Positions 1 to 12,623 of a DNA stretch of 64,000 nucleotides are shown here, piece after piece. The stretch comes from Brevipalpus yothersi (Eukaryota; Arthropoda; Arachnida; Trombidiformes; Tenuipalpidae): the NCBI GenBank assembly GCA_003956705.1, contig QZCP01000171.1:1-64000 (forward strand), written 5' to 3'. The notes beneath the pieces were generated by a model. That model was not told the origin of the DNA. It made no database searches and saw only the letters and a program-made list of their open reading frames with translations. Within the stretch, counting starts at the first letter, position 1. Every line of letters starts with the position of its first letter. Made by a program: the position numbers and the translations under genes.

Positions 1-77
<77 letters not shown>
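1..77. repeat. (TC)n microsatellite at the window edge
   Basis: Uninterrupted TC dinucleotides open the window and end at base 77. The tract is cut by the window edge, so its true length is unknown. Confidence 0.95.
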
Positions 78-79
<2 letters not shown>

Positions 80-1278
80 TCCAGCTTTTCTGGATACTGT
101 GAATGATATTTTCTCTCCACCGAGTGCTTGTAGTTGGACACTTTTGAATGGATTTTGTGAAGTTCATAGAATATTCATTACCTAGAGATTATCGAGCTGA
201 TTTATTCAAACTGACCTTAGAACATTCACATCCAAAAAATGTAAATAGTTTGATGAGAATTTTCTATTCAAATTATTTCAAGCTCAACTGATCAACCTCA
301 ACATTCGATATAGTATTTTTTAACTTTCTTTCTCTCGCTTTCTATTTATTCATCACTAATTCGATCAGCGGCACTATTACGCTTGATTCGGTCAATGGAA
401 TTGTTGGATAAATTTTTTTCTTCTTTTTCTTTTACCCTCACTTATTCCTCAAAAACGGTCACCGATACCCAAGACGACCCACCTGATAGTAGAGGTACCA
501 AGCTAACTTCGAAAGTCCATTCAAAATTGTGAGGTGAATAGTATGTATGTGTGTGTTTGTGTGTATTGAAAAAGATGAGAGAAAAAAGGAGACTCTTTCA
601 TCAGCTCGAGAGACTTTGAAATCGATCCCTTTTGAAAGCGTAATTTTGTTTAGCCGCAATTCCAACGGACCATTCACTTGTCTATATTGTTAGAATAGTG
701 AGAGTTTGAAGTTGAATATATGTATATATAGGATAGAAGAAGGAAGGAAGAGAGGCAACGAAAAAGAAGAAGAAAAAGAGAGGAATAAAAAGAATGAATA
801 CCTTTGCTGAATGAGAACAAAACAAATACAGGCCAATAAATGTACTTGTACAAGGAATCAAGGAATAAAGAAACTGCCAGTATACTTCTGGAAGAAATAC
901 AGGATATCAAAGCTGAATAAGCTACCGGAAGGGCCTATGAATCAAGATAGGAGGAGCGAAAAATTTGACTTGATGATATAATATCGCTATACATGAAATG
1001 CTTAGCCAGATACGTATATTTACAATGACTAGGATTCAACATGATGAGTACATGTTAAGAGGGAACTCGTGAACATATATACATACATATATACCTCGAA
1101 TCATCTTAAGCAGTGAATATATATTTATAAATACATGTGCACACACATACATGTATACCAGTACATATGTATGCATACCTTTCATGGTCTCTGGCTACTG
1201 GATCCACTCTGCTGATCCTAGAGTGAATGGACAGCATATAGAAATTTCGACAAAAGATATCACAAAATATACACCTCA

Positions 1279-1330
<52 letters not shown>

Positions 1331-3041
1331 AGCAACTGATACATAAATATCCATAGCGTATATATCTCAAGGGCTCTTCAAACTTTTCATTCTCTCTCTT
1401 TCAATTTTTTCACATGAATTCTTCTGGACACTGTGGATAGCAGCCTCTCTCTTCTCTTCTCTTATGGGCTCTTGAAAAAGAGAGAGCCAAGTGTGCAGAA
1501 AGTATATTATCGAGTATATTATCCGGTTTCCAAATTCGATATTTCTGTAAGTGGTGGCAGCAATCGCTTGAGTCTGAATGTATGATTCAATTGAGAATGG
1601 AAAAGCGATTGGAGCATGTGGCGATCCTTTTGATCAACTGTGAGGGGATAGCTTTCTCTCTCTAGTGGTATTCATATTTCTGTGTACCCTTAAGATTGAT
1701 TTTAAATATGATCCAAGATCCGGGCCAATCGTGCCACACTCTTGATTCGCGTTTGTATCGATTGAAGCTACACTGTACTCAAAGTGTGCTCGAATAAGCA
1801 TTTATTTTGAGCGGCAAACATTTTTTTACAATTGAATACGCTTCAATATTTAACTGTATGACCGACTTCTAGGACCAAAGTAGCCGAATTTTGACGAATG
1901 TAAAAGTGGGACCATGATTACAATTCATTTGAAATTCAAATTTACTCCTCATCATAATTCGGCAAATTGTTGATGAGTGCATAGAGAGGGATCATTTTTT
2001 CTGTTACATCTCACTCCAAGATAAAGATGAAAGTTTAATGACTTAAACAGTAACGAATTTCATAATCGTGACAATTTTAGTCAAATTTTCATCACTCTCG
2101 ATGGAATACATGGTTTTTGTCTATAGAAACATTTTGACAGATTACATCGTTTGATTGATTCTACAGTTGTATTTGCTGCAGTTTTCTTGGGAATTCTGAT
2201 CTTCATCAGCTTCCCATCAGTCACCAAAGAGGAGAAGTGTGAAGATTGAGCAAGAGAACCTCAACTAGGAGAGAACGAAGAAGAAAAAATCATAGAAAAC
2301 ATCTATTCCGTTTCAATTCCTCAGGAAACTCCTATTTTTATTTGCTCAAGCTTTCAAAGCAATATATAAGAGAAGAGCAGTTTTTTCATCTTCTCTCTTT
2401 CTTTTCTTTGGCTGTTCATCTCTGTTTCCTGTCTCTTTTTTTGCTTGCTCCTCCAATATAAATGATATTGAAAGTTCCAAGAACCACTCTCACTTTGCCT
2501 CCTTGAGAATTTGTCTTTCTTACAGCATCTAATCGAAAATTATTTTGCAAACAAAAATTCCTGTGAGCTAAACTCGCGGAAGAATCTTTACAGCATCCAG
2601 CAGCCTCCATCATCCATACATCTTGTCTACTTCTCTCTTTCTTCGTTTCTTTCTTTCTCTCACTCACTTTGTTTCATTCTGTCGGTTCATCTCAAAGAGA
2701 CGGAAGCTGAATGAAAAGAATAAGTGAGCAGATCCTCTCATAGAATGCAATTTTTCAGAAAACAAGAGGATACAAAACGAAAAATAAAGTGGACAAAGGA
2801 TGAGTAGCGAAAGAGGAGGAAATTTTTCCATCTTAATTCACATAAAAACAAAATTTATTGACCTCAACTTGCTAGCTAATTTTTCCTATCTCAATGAAAG
2901 CAAACCGGAAACAGAAATCGATTTACGGGAATCGCTTGGCCGCTCATTTGGTGTCAAATGGTGACCGCAATGGGCTTACTTTCCAGTTATATGGTTGACA
3001 GAATTTACAAGAGCAAGCTTTGGTGGCCAAACTGTCAGAAT

Positions 3042-3072
<31 letters not shown>

Positions 3073-3463
3073 GAAAGGTCCCGAAAAACCAGCTTTAAAA
3101 AGTAGTGGACTGGTCATCTCGTAAATCTGAAAGTGTTAAAGTGATAAGATACGAGTGATCACTTGGAAGGCCGAAAGGACCAGCAGAGTCCGATTGAGAG
3201 ATTGAGTATGTGGGATGTCCGAAGCTGGACAGTGTGGCTAGCTTCAATTCATGTCCACACTCGTATTCATGTCGAGTTCACAGGGAAAGAGAAAGGCGAC
3301 TTATCCGTTTTGAGCGGGACAAAACAGATGATTGAATGAGTTTTCAGAGGGTTCTCTTCTCTTTTGTCAGGTTCCCATTTCACGATTGACAGGAGAGAGA
3401 AAGAAAGAGACGGAGCATAGTATATTCTTGCCCATGTTGAACCACAAACATACAGATAGAGAG

Positions 3464-3467
<4 letters not shown>

Positions 3468-3526
<59 letters not shown>

Positions 3527-3786
3527 ATTCAACACACACTAAACAGTTTCGTTTGCCTTCTTATGAGCCCAATGATTGGTAATGGATATGATTAGACAAG
3601 ATTAGATTGCTTGAAATAACATGTTTGCATATGGTATTGGGGAAAAAAGATAATCGAGCTCAATTGAAATGTCTTCAAGTCTGATGAACATCCAAATATC
3701 GGATGGCTTCATTTAAGTTTTTCTTCCCTCTCTTTCTCTCTCATTGATCCTTGAATATATTGATCGGCAATATGCAAAAAGATCTT

Positions 3787-3843
<57 letters not shown>
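3468..3843. repeat. Oppositely oriented GA (3468-3524) and CT (3790-3843) tracts
   Basis: A GA run of about 57 bp and a CT run of about 54 bp are separated by 265 bp. They are reverse complements, so the transcript or a single strand could fold back on itself. Protein-like frames across them are only Arg-Glu or Leu-Ser dipeptide runs. Confidence 0.9.
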
Positions 3844-3846
<3 letters not shown>

Positions 3847-6800
3847 TAAGAATCTTCTTGGATGCTCCACTTTGCTGGTGCTTTTGATCCATAGTTTTTT
3901 ATATGGCCTCCTATTGGTTTCTTCCTGTTCTTATTTGAAATGAAAATAATAGAGACATCACCTGATAGCCCAGGATAGGAATCTTGAATATCAATGAGGA
4001 TACATTTCACTGAAGGAAAGCCAAATAGGATCCATAAAGAAGCGCGCGTAAAAGAGATCTCAAACGCATACAATTCGCCAGAGTCTATGATCGCGAGCGG
4101 CTGGCTGGACAATGTCGAATTTAGAAGCGGAACTCAAAGAACTGATCTACTTTCTTTCTCGAGCTACTCAGGTTGGTCTCAAGCACACACACCATTGTGA
4201 TACGATTCAAGTGGAACAATCCTAAGTAGCCTGATCATTTGGTGAAGGGGAGAGGGAAAAGGAGCTCTTGTATTTTGTGACAATTTTCAATCATGTCACT
4301 TCGAAGGTAATCACCATCAAAGTGGCCTTGTGGGAATGGTTTAATACTATTTACATATCCAAGGTACATGTTTATGGCCGGACCATTGGGGCTATAAACA
4401 CGGTACTTTCGGAAAGCTTCGTTCTCTCTCGGATGCTCATTCAAAATTTCGATACAGCCTTTGACAAGTTTTATGATATTTGTCGATTCTCATGTCAAAA
4501 TATCCCGTGATTGTGTGATCTATGGCCTTAAAATTGGTCATGATAAATTTTCTCACTCCTTGAAAGTGATTTTTGCTCGAAAAATCCAGAAAAATTTGAA
4601 CGATTGTAGAACATTAAAATCATTTTTTCATTGTTTACCAGCCTCAACAGTTCAACCAGAACACCAGGATTTAACAATGAAATATGGATATAAATATGAG
4701 AAAAGCGAGTGACATCGTTTATCAAGCCCTTTTTATAGCTTGTACCTTTCACAATTTGCTTGGAAAGGTCATTTTCTGATTGAATTTGGTAGGCAGTTAC
4801 ATTATAACGGTTCTTGTTGGACTTGAAAGTTTTTCTGAGTTAAATTTTTCAACTCAAACTCTAGCATCTGAGTTAGGTCAAATTGAGGCAATTTTAATGT
4901 CTCTTCTAGAAGATTCACCTTTTCAAGAAACTACCAGTAAAACAAATAGACATCACTTCATGACCCTCTCTCAAACTTTTTGAGACAAAGATTTAGCTAA
5001 TGTTGACAATTTTGATCAGTTTAAGCTCAATATCGGACTTATGACATCGACACATTCCTCTTTACCTTCAACTTCCATTACTGTTTTTACCTTTTCTCGT
5101 TTGAAGTTCAATTTATCAGTGGGTGAAGTTCAGTTCGAAAAGTTCATACACATCCTGTTACTTATGCTTATTGGCACTCAGCTCATGAAAGGCATAAAAT
5201 TCATAAAATGTCCATTGAAATGATGAAACGAGCCAATATGATCGAACTGATCGAATAATAATTGGAAAACAACTGCTTCTCTAGGGTTTCTTAGGGTCAA
5301 TCAATTCGTTTTCATCGAGATTATTTACACTACCAGGAACATTCAAATAACTATTTCGATCAAAAAGCTTGAGAAACTGTGGATAAGTTGAAATTAATTT
5401 TGATTTCCGAAACTTAAAATAGATTCTCATTGTACTTAAGGGTAATCAAATAGACGGAGGCTCAATTCAGTTGCAAAATCTGTTGAAAGCAAATCACAAA
5501 ATTGAAAGTAAAATGTTGGTATAGGTGAAAAAATATGTTCCCAAATGAGTTGTAAGAGGAAAAATTTTCATACCAAATGTACAGTTGAAACAATTTGAAC
5601 ACTTTTACTGCCAAATTTTGTCGATCCACTCAGTGTTGTTGAGTAAACATTAATTTAATTTCAAATTAAAAAATCAACATACACAAACACATACACACAG
5701 ACATACTTTTGATCACACTTTTCGGAGAGGCAAGATTGAAGGAAGCTTGAAGGCCAACCAAATCGAAGGGAAAATTTAGTTCTGATGCCTTGTGTTGGAG
5801 ATAGTTTTTCTCCTTCTTCGGAATACGTTTTTTATGCTTCCAAAGGAATATATATATTGCCAATGCGGACACACATAGGAAATGATGAAAAGAGAGTGAA
5901 TAAATCGGAAAACGTTTTGACAAGTTTGTCTATTTGGCTGTTGACATACGATTGCATTTGCTCTCCTTAAGCTCAACTTCCGATTAAATTGTGTTCTGAT
6001 GAGAAGGAGAACGAAAATTTTTCCCTCATCGCCTGGAGCCAAAAACAGCCATACAACCGCTAATATTACACTTCGGTGGGCTGACAGAGAAGGAAGGAGA
6101 AAAAAAGTTCTAATATCGATTCATTCGAGAATCATAAGATTATTTTGGCAAGTGTCGAAGGGAAAGAAATTGGTAAACACTCATGACCGATTGATGGATA
6201 TAGGATTTACGAGGTCTTTTCGAATCATGCAATGCAATTCGAATGGTTCTGGGAAATCATCAGAGAGCATGTGATGTGAGAATTCACTTTTTTCCGTTTG
6301 TTTATCCTGGATTCATTGAACTATTTGTGTATACAAGTAAGCGATTGGATATTAGAGCTCATTAATAGCAAATTTTAGGCTAAACAGTCAGCCTTGTGGT
6401 TCAATATCCTCGAAAGTGAAATGTTCTAACTCAAATTGATGTTCCCCACTCACAAAACTCACGATAAATCAATTTCCGGATTAATCTGAGGAATTTCACG
6501 ATTTTTCACACTTTTTCATCGAAAACGGATATAGAGTAGAACACAGACATCTACAAACCGGAAGAAGCTTCAGATACTGCAATATCTTAGAAATGTCGAT
6601 CATAATGTCAAAATTAAATCAATTAGTTGTTTGATTCTTAATTTTTATTGACTTGATTGCTCATTTTAGGCTCAATTGAGTGTTTATATCATTTAAAGCA
6701 CGGATTAAATGAGAAAATGTTTCCAAAAAGTTGTCAATCTATCGGAAAAGTTGCAACAAATGACTCTGAAAGTAAGTTTGCTCAATTCTACGAACAGTTA

Positions 6801-7100
6801 AATTCAATCATGAAGAAGGAATGAGATAAGTTCAGGAATTCTGAATAGAACGTTAAAATGTGCATGGGCCTCAAATCTTGGGCTCAGGCAGATGATTTCT
6901 TGTCATTTTACGGTGTTCTATGAAATGCCATGGTACATAACGTATACACGTATACACGCATTACTAGATCTTCTGAGAAGCTGGAATTGAACAAATTCCA
7001 AAATTTGAGGATCAATAGTTTGGGAATCAAAAGTTTGTTCGATGAAAGAATGATAGATGAAGTTCAATGAGAAATGAGAATCGCAAATGGCTTGAGAATA

Positions 7101-7106
7101 TTTATT
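7101..7106 (-). promoter_or_regulatory. Candidate poly(A) signal for FoxD
   Basis: AATAAA on the minus strand about 465 bp downstream of the FoxD stop codon. It is placed plausibly for a 3' UTR end, but such hexamers are frequent in AT-rich DNA. Confidence 0.35.
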
Positions 7107-7571
7107 TGTTACATTCCAGGCGAGCAAAATTTCAGGAAACATCATAAAATTGTATGTTCACAAGGATTGATATGTAGATTGATTTCTTGGTATGCAAGTG
7201 TTTCACAACTCTTAATTACTCAGATCTTGGCTCAAAAAGGAGATTTCTTCTTCCTTCAAATTACAAAGCATTAATTATTCACAAATCAAGCACTGAAAAG
7301 TTTGGAAGAACATTCTCTTGGTTTGCATAAAAATCGACAGAACAAATACTATTTGACACTTTTCATTTGAGTCTTCCTCTAAACAATATGCATTTTCATG
7401 AGAATATTTGGCAAATTCAATTCATTTACTTGAGCTAGAACCCATATTAGTGTTCACAGAACCTTAAAATCTTGGTGATGATCGAAGAAATTATGGTTCC
7501 TTACCGTCGATCTTGGAATTTGAAGTCTGTGTGAAAACTAATTTTCGGTTCTCTCTCTCTTTTCATCTCTC

Positions 7572-9179
7572 TCATCTTTCATTTGGACTTGAAAATTTTT
7601 TCACTTTGAGCGAATTAACATGATGATGATTCGGTGAACTTTTGCCTCCAATCAGATTGTCAATTGAAAAATTGGAAGAACTCTTGGTAAAGCCATTAGA
7701 GCTCAAAGTTCGTTCATGAGATGTATGATTTATATTCAATCTGGTCATCTCGGGAATATCAAATGATTGCATATTGAGCAAATTCAAGCCATTTGATGTG
7801 GGTGATGTTGATCTGTTCGATAATCGTAGAGGCATCGGAGGCTGTGGAATCAAATTTGATGGTGAATTCCTCAAAATGGTCGACATGTGAGGAAGTGATG
7901 AATTTATCGAATGAGTCACAGAATTTACATGAGAATTGGACGATGATGATGATGGTAAAGATGCTGGAGAATGAGATGGAGGAGGAGGTGGAGGTGGTGG
8001 TGAAGTGGGTGATGATGTTTGATGGAGAGAGCCAAGAATCAAATTCATCGGCTGATGATGATGGTGGTGATGATTATGTGATGGAGGTGATCCTGTGGGT
8101 TGCGGAAGGCCTGAGCCACCTCTCATTGCGATCACATGTTGCTGTAACAGAGGCAATGGACCCGTCAGTGGTGTCAAGTATGGATAGCCTGCGGATGATA
8201 ATGCTGGATGAATGAATCCCGTTAAACCACCACCCCCAGGACCACCACCTCCACCACCACCGCCACTGCCAACACTATTGCTACCATTTCCACAGGAAAT
8301 TGATGATGAACTGTTACCGTTAGCTTTACCGTTGGGACCACTTCGAGGGCCTGGTGAATCAGAATTCATCAGATGGTGATGGTGGAGTGGAAGATGATCA
8401 CCGTTAACCGGATCATGATGATGATGGAGATGATGGTGATGGTGAGAATTAGCAGCCAAAGCAGCGGCAGCCGCAGCCATGGCAGAACATCGAGTATATG
8501 GTTCTAGGCCAGTTAGACCAGCGGCGGCAGCCATACAGAACGCTGTTTGTGGATCAGTTTTCATTAGATCAACTTGTTGTCGCTTGTATCGTTTCCGGCG
8601 ACGCAAGAAACTTCCATTGTCAAACATATCTTCACTGGCCGGATCTAGAGTCCAATAATTACCTTTACCCGGATTACCTGGTTCACGAGGAATTTTAACG
8701 AAGCAATCATTTAACGATAAATTGTGGCGAATTGAATTTTGCCATTTGGGAAATTTTTCTTTATAATAGCCGAATCGATTTTTGATAAAATCACATATTC
8801 CACTGAGTGTTAATTTTTTTTCCGGTGACTGGAGAATGGCCATTGTGATGAGAGCTATGTAGGAATATGCTGGTTTGGCTAAATGATGATTCTTTTTGGA
8901 TGAAGATGTTGTTGTAGAAGAACATGATGACGGTGATGAACGAATAATAACCAATGTTTGATTATTATTGCTACTATTATTACCATTGGTACTGTTATTG
9001 TTCATACTTAATTTGCTTGATGGATCATGTGGATGATTATGACTATCACATTCCACTTTTTTGGATGATATTGAATCTGGATGATTATGATGATGATTCA
9101 GTGAAACTATTTCGAAATCACTTTCACCCATTGAATCATCGACATTAATATCGGGACTTATGTCGTCTGTATAGGACAT
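7572..9179 (-). CDS. FOXD: FoxD-class forkhead transcription factor, single exon
   Basis: 535-residue DNA-binding transcription factor, expected in the nucleus. The forkhead (winged-helix) domain spans about residues 102-195 and carries the class signatures [28 protein letters not shown] and [14 protein letters not shown], which match FoxD and Drosophila fd59A rather than other Fox classes. A C-terminal FSIDNLIG (residues 504-511) is an engrailed-homology-1 type motif, the Groucho co-repressor docking site known from FoxD proteins, so repression is likely. Between them lie low-complexity runs rich in His, Gly, Pro and Ser. The ATG at 9177-9179 begins an acidic N-terminus and TGA closes the frame at 7572. 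The coding region is uninterrupted; many FoxD genes are intronless. One substitution in the usually invariant KPPYSY entry (here KPAYSY) is notable. It sits in a gene desert with about 7.5 kb downstream and 10 kb upstream, as expected for a patterning gene. Confidence 0.97.
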   Translation of the reverse strand: MSYTDDISPDINVDDSMGESDFEIVSLNHHHNHPDSISSKKVECDSHNHPHDPSSKLSMNNNSTNGNNSSNNNQTLVIIRSSPSSCSSTTTSSSKKNHHLAKPAYSYIALITMAILQSPEKKLTLSGICDFIKNRFGYYKEKFPKWQNSIRHNLSLNDCFVKIPREPGNPGKGNYWTLDPASEDMFDNGSFLRRRKRYKRQQVDLMKTDPQTAFCMAAAAGLTGLEPYTRCSAMAAAAAALAANSHHHHHLHHHHDPVNGDHLPLHHHHLMNSDSPGPRSGPNGKANGNSSSSISCGNGSNSVGSGGGGGGGGPGGGGLTGFIHPALSSAGYPYLTPLTGPLPLLQQHVIAMRGGSGLPQPTGSPPSHNHHHHHHQPMNLILGSLHQTSSPTSPPPPPPPPSHSPASLPSSSSSNSHVNSVTHSINSSLPHMSTILRNSPSNLIPQPPMPLRLSNRSTSPTSNGLNLLNMQSFDIPEMTRLNINHTSHERTLSSNGFTKSSSNFSIDNLIGGKSSPNHHHVNSLKVKKFSSPNER

Positions 9180-9612
9180 TTTTCTCTATCTTTTGGTAAT
9201 TTGAAAGATTTGTGCGTTGTGTAAATGGAAGCACTTGATAATTGGGAAGAGAAACTTGTGATGTGGAGACAATAATTGAGAAGCACAATCAAATGAACAC
9301 AATTATAGATCAAGAATCTGTATACTTGTGTGTGCACACGTTATATTGACGGATGGTGTGGATGATGGAACTATCTATGGAACTTCTTCTTCTTCTTCAC
9401 CTCAACACTGATTCGAATGATTCCATCACAAAAAATAGGTTTTGACTTTTTCACGTTTCTCTCTCACTCTCGCTCTGTATCAATGTCTCTTTCTTACTCC
9501 TCTTCTCACTCTTATGTCCTGACACAGACACACAGTTAGAACTTTGTTAAGTTGTTGAACAAACTAACGAAAGTTTCCATTCACTATGATACACTTTCTC
9601 TCATCATCATGC

Positions 9613-9750
9613 CTTCTCTCTCTCTCTTTCTTTCTTTCTCTCTCTCTCTCTCTCTTCCACCGAAAACTCGTGCTCCAACCGAAAGCGGTTTCAGTTGACA
9701 AGAGAGGATACAGTCTCTCAATAACATTGTCATTTGGTGCACCCGTAAGC

Positions 9751-9805
<55 letters not shown>

Positions 9806-9915
9806 GATCCAGAGGAAAGAGGAGGAGCCTATGGGGAAAAAGAGATACAAAAGAGAGCCAGAGTATCATGAAGGGAAAGAGAGCCCTTTGCAGTGCGCCT
9901 TCAAATGTTTTCGGG

Positions 9916-9976
<61 letters not shown>
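9613..9976. repeat. Cluster of CT and GA tracts upstream of FoxD
   Basis: CT-rich run 9613-9656, then GA runs 9754-9802 and 9923-9976. The first is the reverse complement of the other two, giving a possible foldback about 430-800 bp upstream of the FoxD start codon. Purine/pyrimidine mirror runs near promoters can alter chromatin, but no function is shown here. Confidence 0.9.
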
Positions 9977-9977
<1 letters not shown>

Positions 9978-10612
9978 CTTGTTTTCTGCTTCGCTCAATA
10001 TTTATCTGAAGGCGTTCCTAGGCACTTTCAGTAACACCCTGGAAGTAACCTTTCATTGGTGAACATGAGGCACAACATCCTATACAGTATAACTGAATGC
10101 TTACTTAAATCAATCGTCTGAAAGAGAGAACATTTTTTCCATCTATTAGGGTAGTGAAAAAATTTACTACAATTTGTGGTCCTTTTTCTTTTCTCTGCTC
10201 CTATCTATTTCATCAATTCTCTTCTCCTCTCTCTTCCCACGATGATGATTTTTTTCCTGATATTGCATTTTATGTATCTCTCCTCTCTCTCTCTCTCTCT
10301 CTCTCTTTCTTTCGTATAGAAATTTGCCCAATTGATGATTCAATTTTAAGGAAGTTGCATTTCTTGGAAGAAATGGTTGAAATAATCATGCAAACTTTTG
10401 TTTGTCGCATCTCTGATTTTCGCAAATGAACCGTGGATCCGTTCGCCAAGTCCACATCATTTTCCAAAAGTAAGCATCATGAGACTCCCGTTAAATCACA
10501 GAAAAAAAGATCATTTCACTTGAAACATACACTGTCACAGGAACACAAAACTGTCACATCAGAAGATATCTTTCTTTTCTCTCTCCAAATGAATGATCTT
10601 CTACACGTTTGC

Positions 10613-10645
<33 letters not shown>

Positions 10646-10839
10646 ACTTCGTTACTCAACGTGACATTTCCTTTTAGCCTTTTATTTATGTTCAAATACC
10701 AGTAGCAAGTCAACATACATTCTTCCATTTACAGAATACAAATTCTTGCAGCCACACACACACACACATACATTAGCAATCGTGCTAACAGATTACTTGT
10801 CATGATGATTATTGATGTGATTCTTTGGGTGTCAACTAG

Positions 10840-11086
10840 CTGCCGTCCAGCCATCATTATCCACCAAAATTGCCACCAATATTCTTCCCGATTGCTCCTC
10901 ACTGGGACCGGGTCAAAGGTGAAATTGGGTCCACAGGACGTAAGAAAAAGAGGAAGATGCGATTTTCAGGATGCCAGGATGAAGAGGATGGGGATGAAAA
11001 CATAAGTTTCACGCCTAGCGCTTCAATGATATTTCTTTGGCTTACCAGAAGTAGATGTGGAAAACCGCAAAAGAAGATGTGCTATG
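10840..11086 (+). CDS. Possible orphan exon (weak)
   Basis: An open frame of about 82 codons runs between an AG (ending 10839) and a GT (11087-11088). It is richer in C and G than its surroundings and has non-repetitive residues, including a proline-rich start (YPPKLPPIFFPIAPHW), a basic run (GRKKKRKMRF) and an acidic run (DEEDGDEN). The pyrimidine tract before the AG is poor. I do not recognise a family, and no partner exon was found. It could be an exon of an unknown plus-strand gene or a chance open frame. Confidence 0.2.
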
Positions 11087-12536
11087 GTAAAATATTTCAC
11101 CTTTTGAACGTGGTCCTTTTTTCTGCAGAGGCCCACTGCATTCGGTCATCCATCATCAATGTGACACATCAATGAGTTGGAAGAAAGAGAGAGAGAGAGA
11201 GAGAGAAAAATTTCCATCTTAACCATAATTTGTAGGAATAACTTGAGAGACAAGATAATTCTATTCTCTCCTCAAGAATTTGGACTAAAAATCGTAGAAT
11301 AGTGAACAGTACTAGATTTTTGGATGATTTTTAGTTTTTAGTCTATTTCGATCAAATGAACAGCTCATTTTCGAGCAATTCTTGAATTTTTGAGATATGG
11401 TTCTCTCGGTGCCCATGAGATAACTTATCGTAAATTTTTTCATGAACACAGATTGATAGATTATCTTTTAAAGGGCTGCTGAATGGTGGTGGTGTGTATG
11501 CTTTAGAACCCAGATATATAGTTGAAATTATCTTCAGATAATCTATCCTCTCTATCTCTCTCTCTCATACACACACAGGCACAAACATTCTAAAAACAAC
11601 CTTCTCAAATGAAAACTGACAATTTTCGAGTTCAGTATCAGGAGGAGTTGAAACCCCGATACATATCATCATGTCACCAGAAGGTGTTTTCACGCTTGAA
11701 AATATCTCGAAATACTTTCTCTCTCTCTCTCTTTTGAGTAAGTTTGCTTTTTCATTACACTTCCAACAATTTGAATTAGATCCAATGTGAGCATAATCAC
11801 ACTGACTATTTGCATCAACACAATTTATCATATTGTCTCTGGTAATTTTAGCTTCTCTCTTCTTCTCTCTTCTTATCATACTCTTTTCCGTTAGTTTTCT
11901 CATCCATTTCACCAACTAGGCGTTTAATTAATGGTGTACCAAGATGATTATATCTTGCTTGAAATCATTGTTTGTTGAAATGAAATTTTTATACCAAGTT
12001 CTCGGATGAAGTAAGTAGAAAAGAGAGAGAAGAGAAAACTTTTTCTACGCTCAAAGTTTTACTCCTGATGATAATGGCAAAACGTTTTATTTCTTGTGAT
12101 GAGCCAATCTCTGTTGAACAAGCAAGAAGTGACAATAACAAGCATTCTTCTCATTTTTACAAGGAGCAGAAAAAAAAATTTCTCTCTCAATTAATCTGAA
12201 TCCTCAACTCATGTACATATACACACTTGTATATAGGCTAGTACAAGTATTGTGCAATTTTTGTGCATGTATCATTTGAGGTTCATTGAAAAGTATCCAA
12301 AAATCTCATTTAAATGAAATGTGTAAGCAGTTTGCGAACCCAAAAAAACGGCTGTTTACATACACTGCTTGTTAGTGTGTGTAAATGTGTTTGTATCGGC
12401 AACGAAACAGAAGTTCCCAAGACTTTGTATATATGTGTGTGTATATATGCTATATTTATCACATCATCATAAAGACATCATTCTGACTAGATTATCTGAT
12501 CAATTTGCTGTTTATACATGATGGAAACATATATGT

Positions 12537-12544
12537 AGAGAGAA

Positions 12545-12620
<76 letters not shown>
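12537..12620. repeat. (GA)n microsatellite
   Basis: Near-perfect GA run of about 84 bp with two GAAA interruptions at its left end. It lies in the FoxD-RASL10 intergenic stretch. Confidence 0.95.

Positions 12621-12623
<3 letters not shown>

Larger units (their letters stand above)
78..7571. other. Non-coding stretch 3' of FoxD
   Basis: About 7.5 kb without a recognisable gene. Open frames here are short, AT-rich or made of simple repeats. GA/CT tracts lie at 1282-1327 (CT), 3468-3524 (GA) and 3790-3843 (CT). The stretch lies downstream of the FoxD gene and may hold its 3' UTR and regulatory DNA, but nothing in the sequence proves that. Confidence 0.6.

Noticed and set aside
9564..10062. Frames of 88-158 codons around GA/CT tracts upstream of FoxD
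   Set aside because: They are translations of microsatellites (Ser-Leu or Arg-Glu repeats) and are open on both strands at once; the same holds for similar frames at 1106-1354, 3267-3595, 12487-12760, 21110-21347, 42049-42409 and 51137-51395.
11565..11915. Minus-strand frame with a cysteine-rich centre (NCVDANSQCDYAHIGSNSNC)
   Set aside because: It is broken by a GA tract, has no clear start, signal peptide or family match, and no splice partners that I could find.
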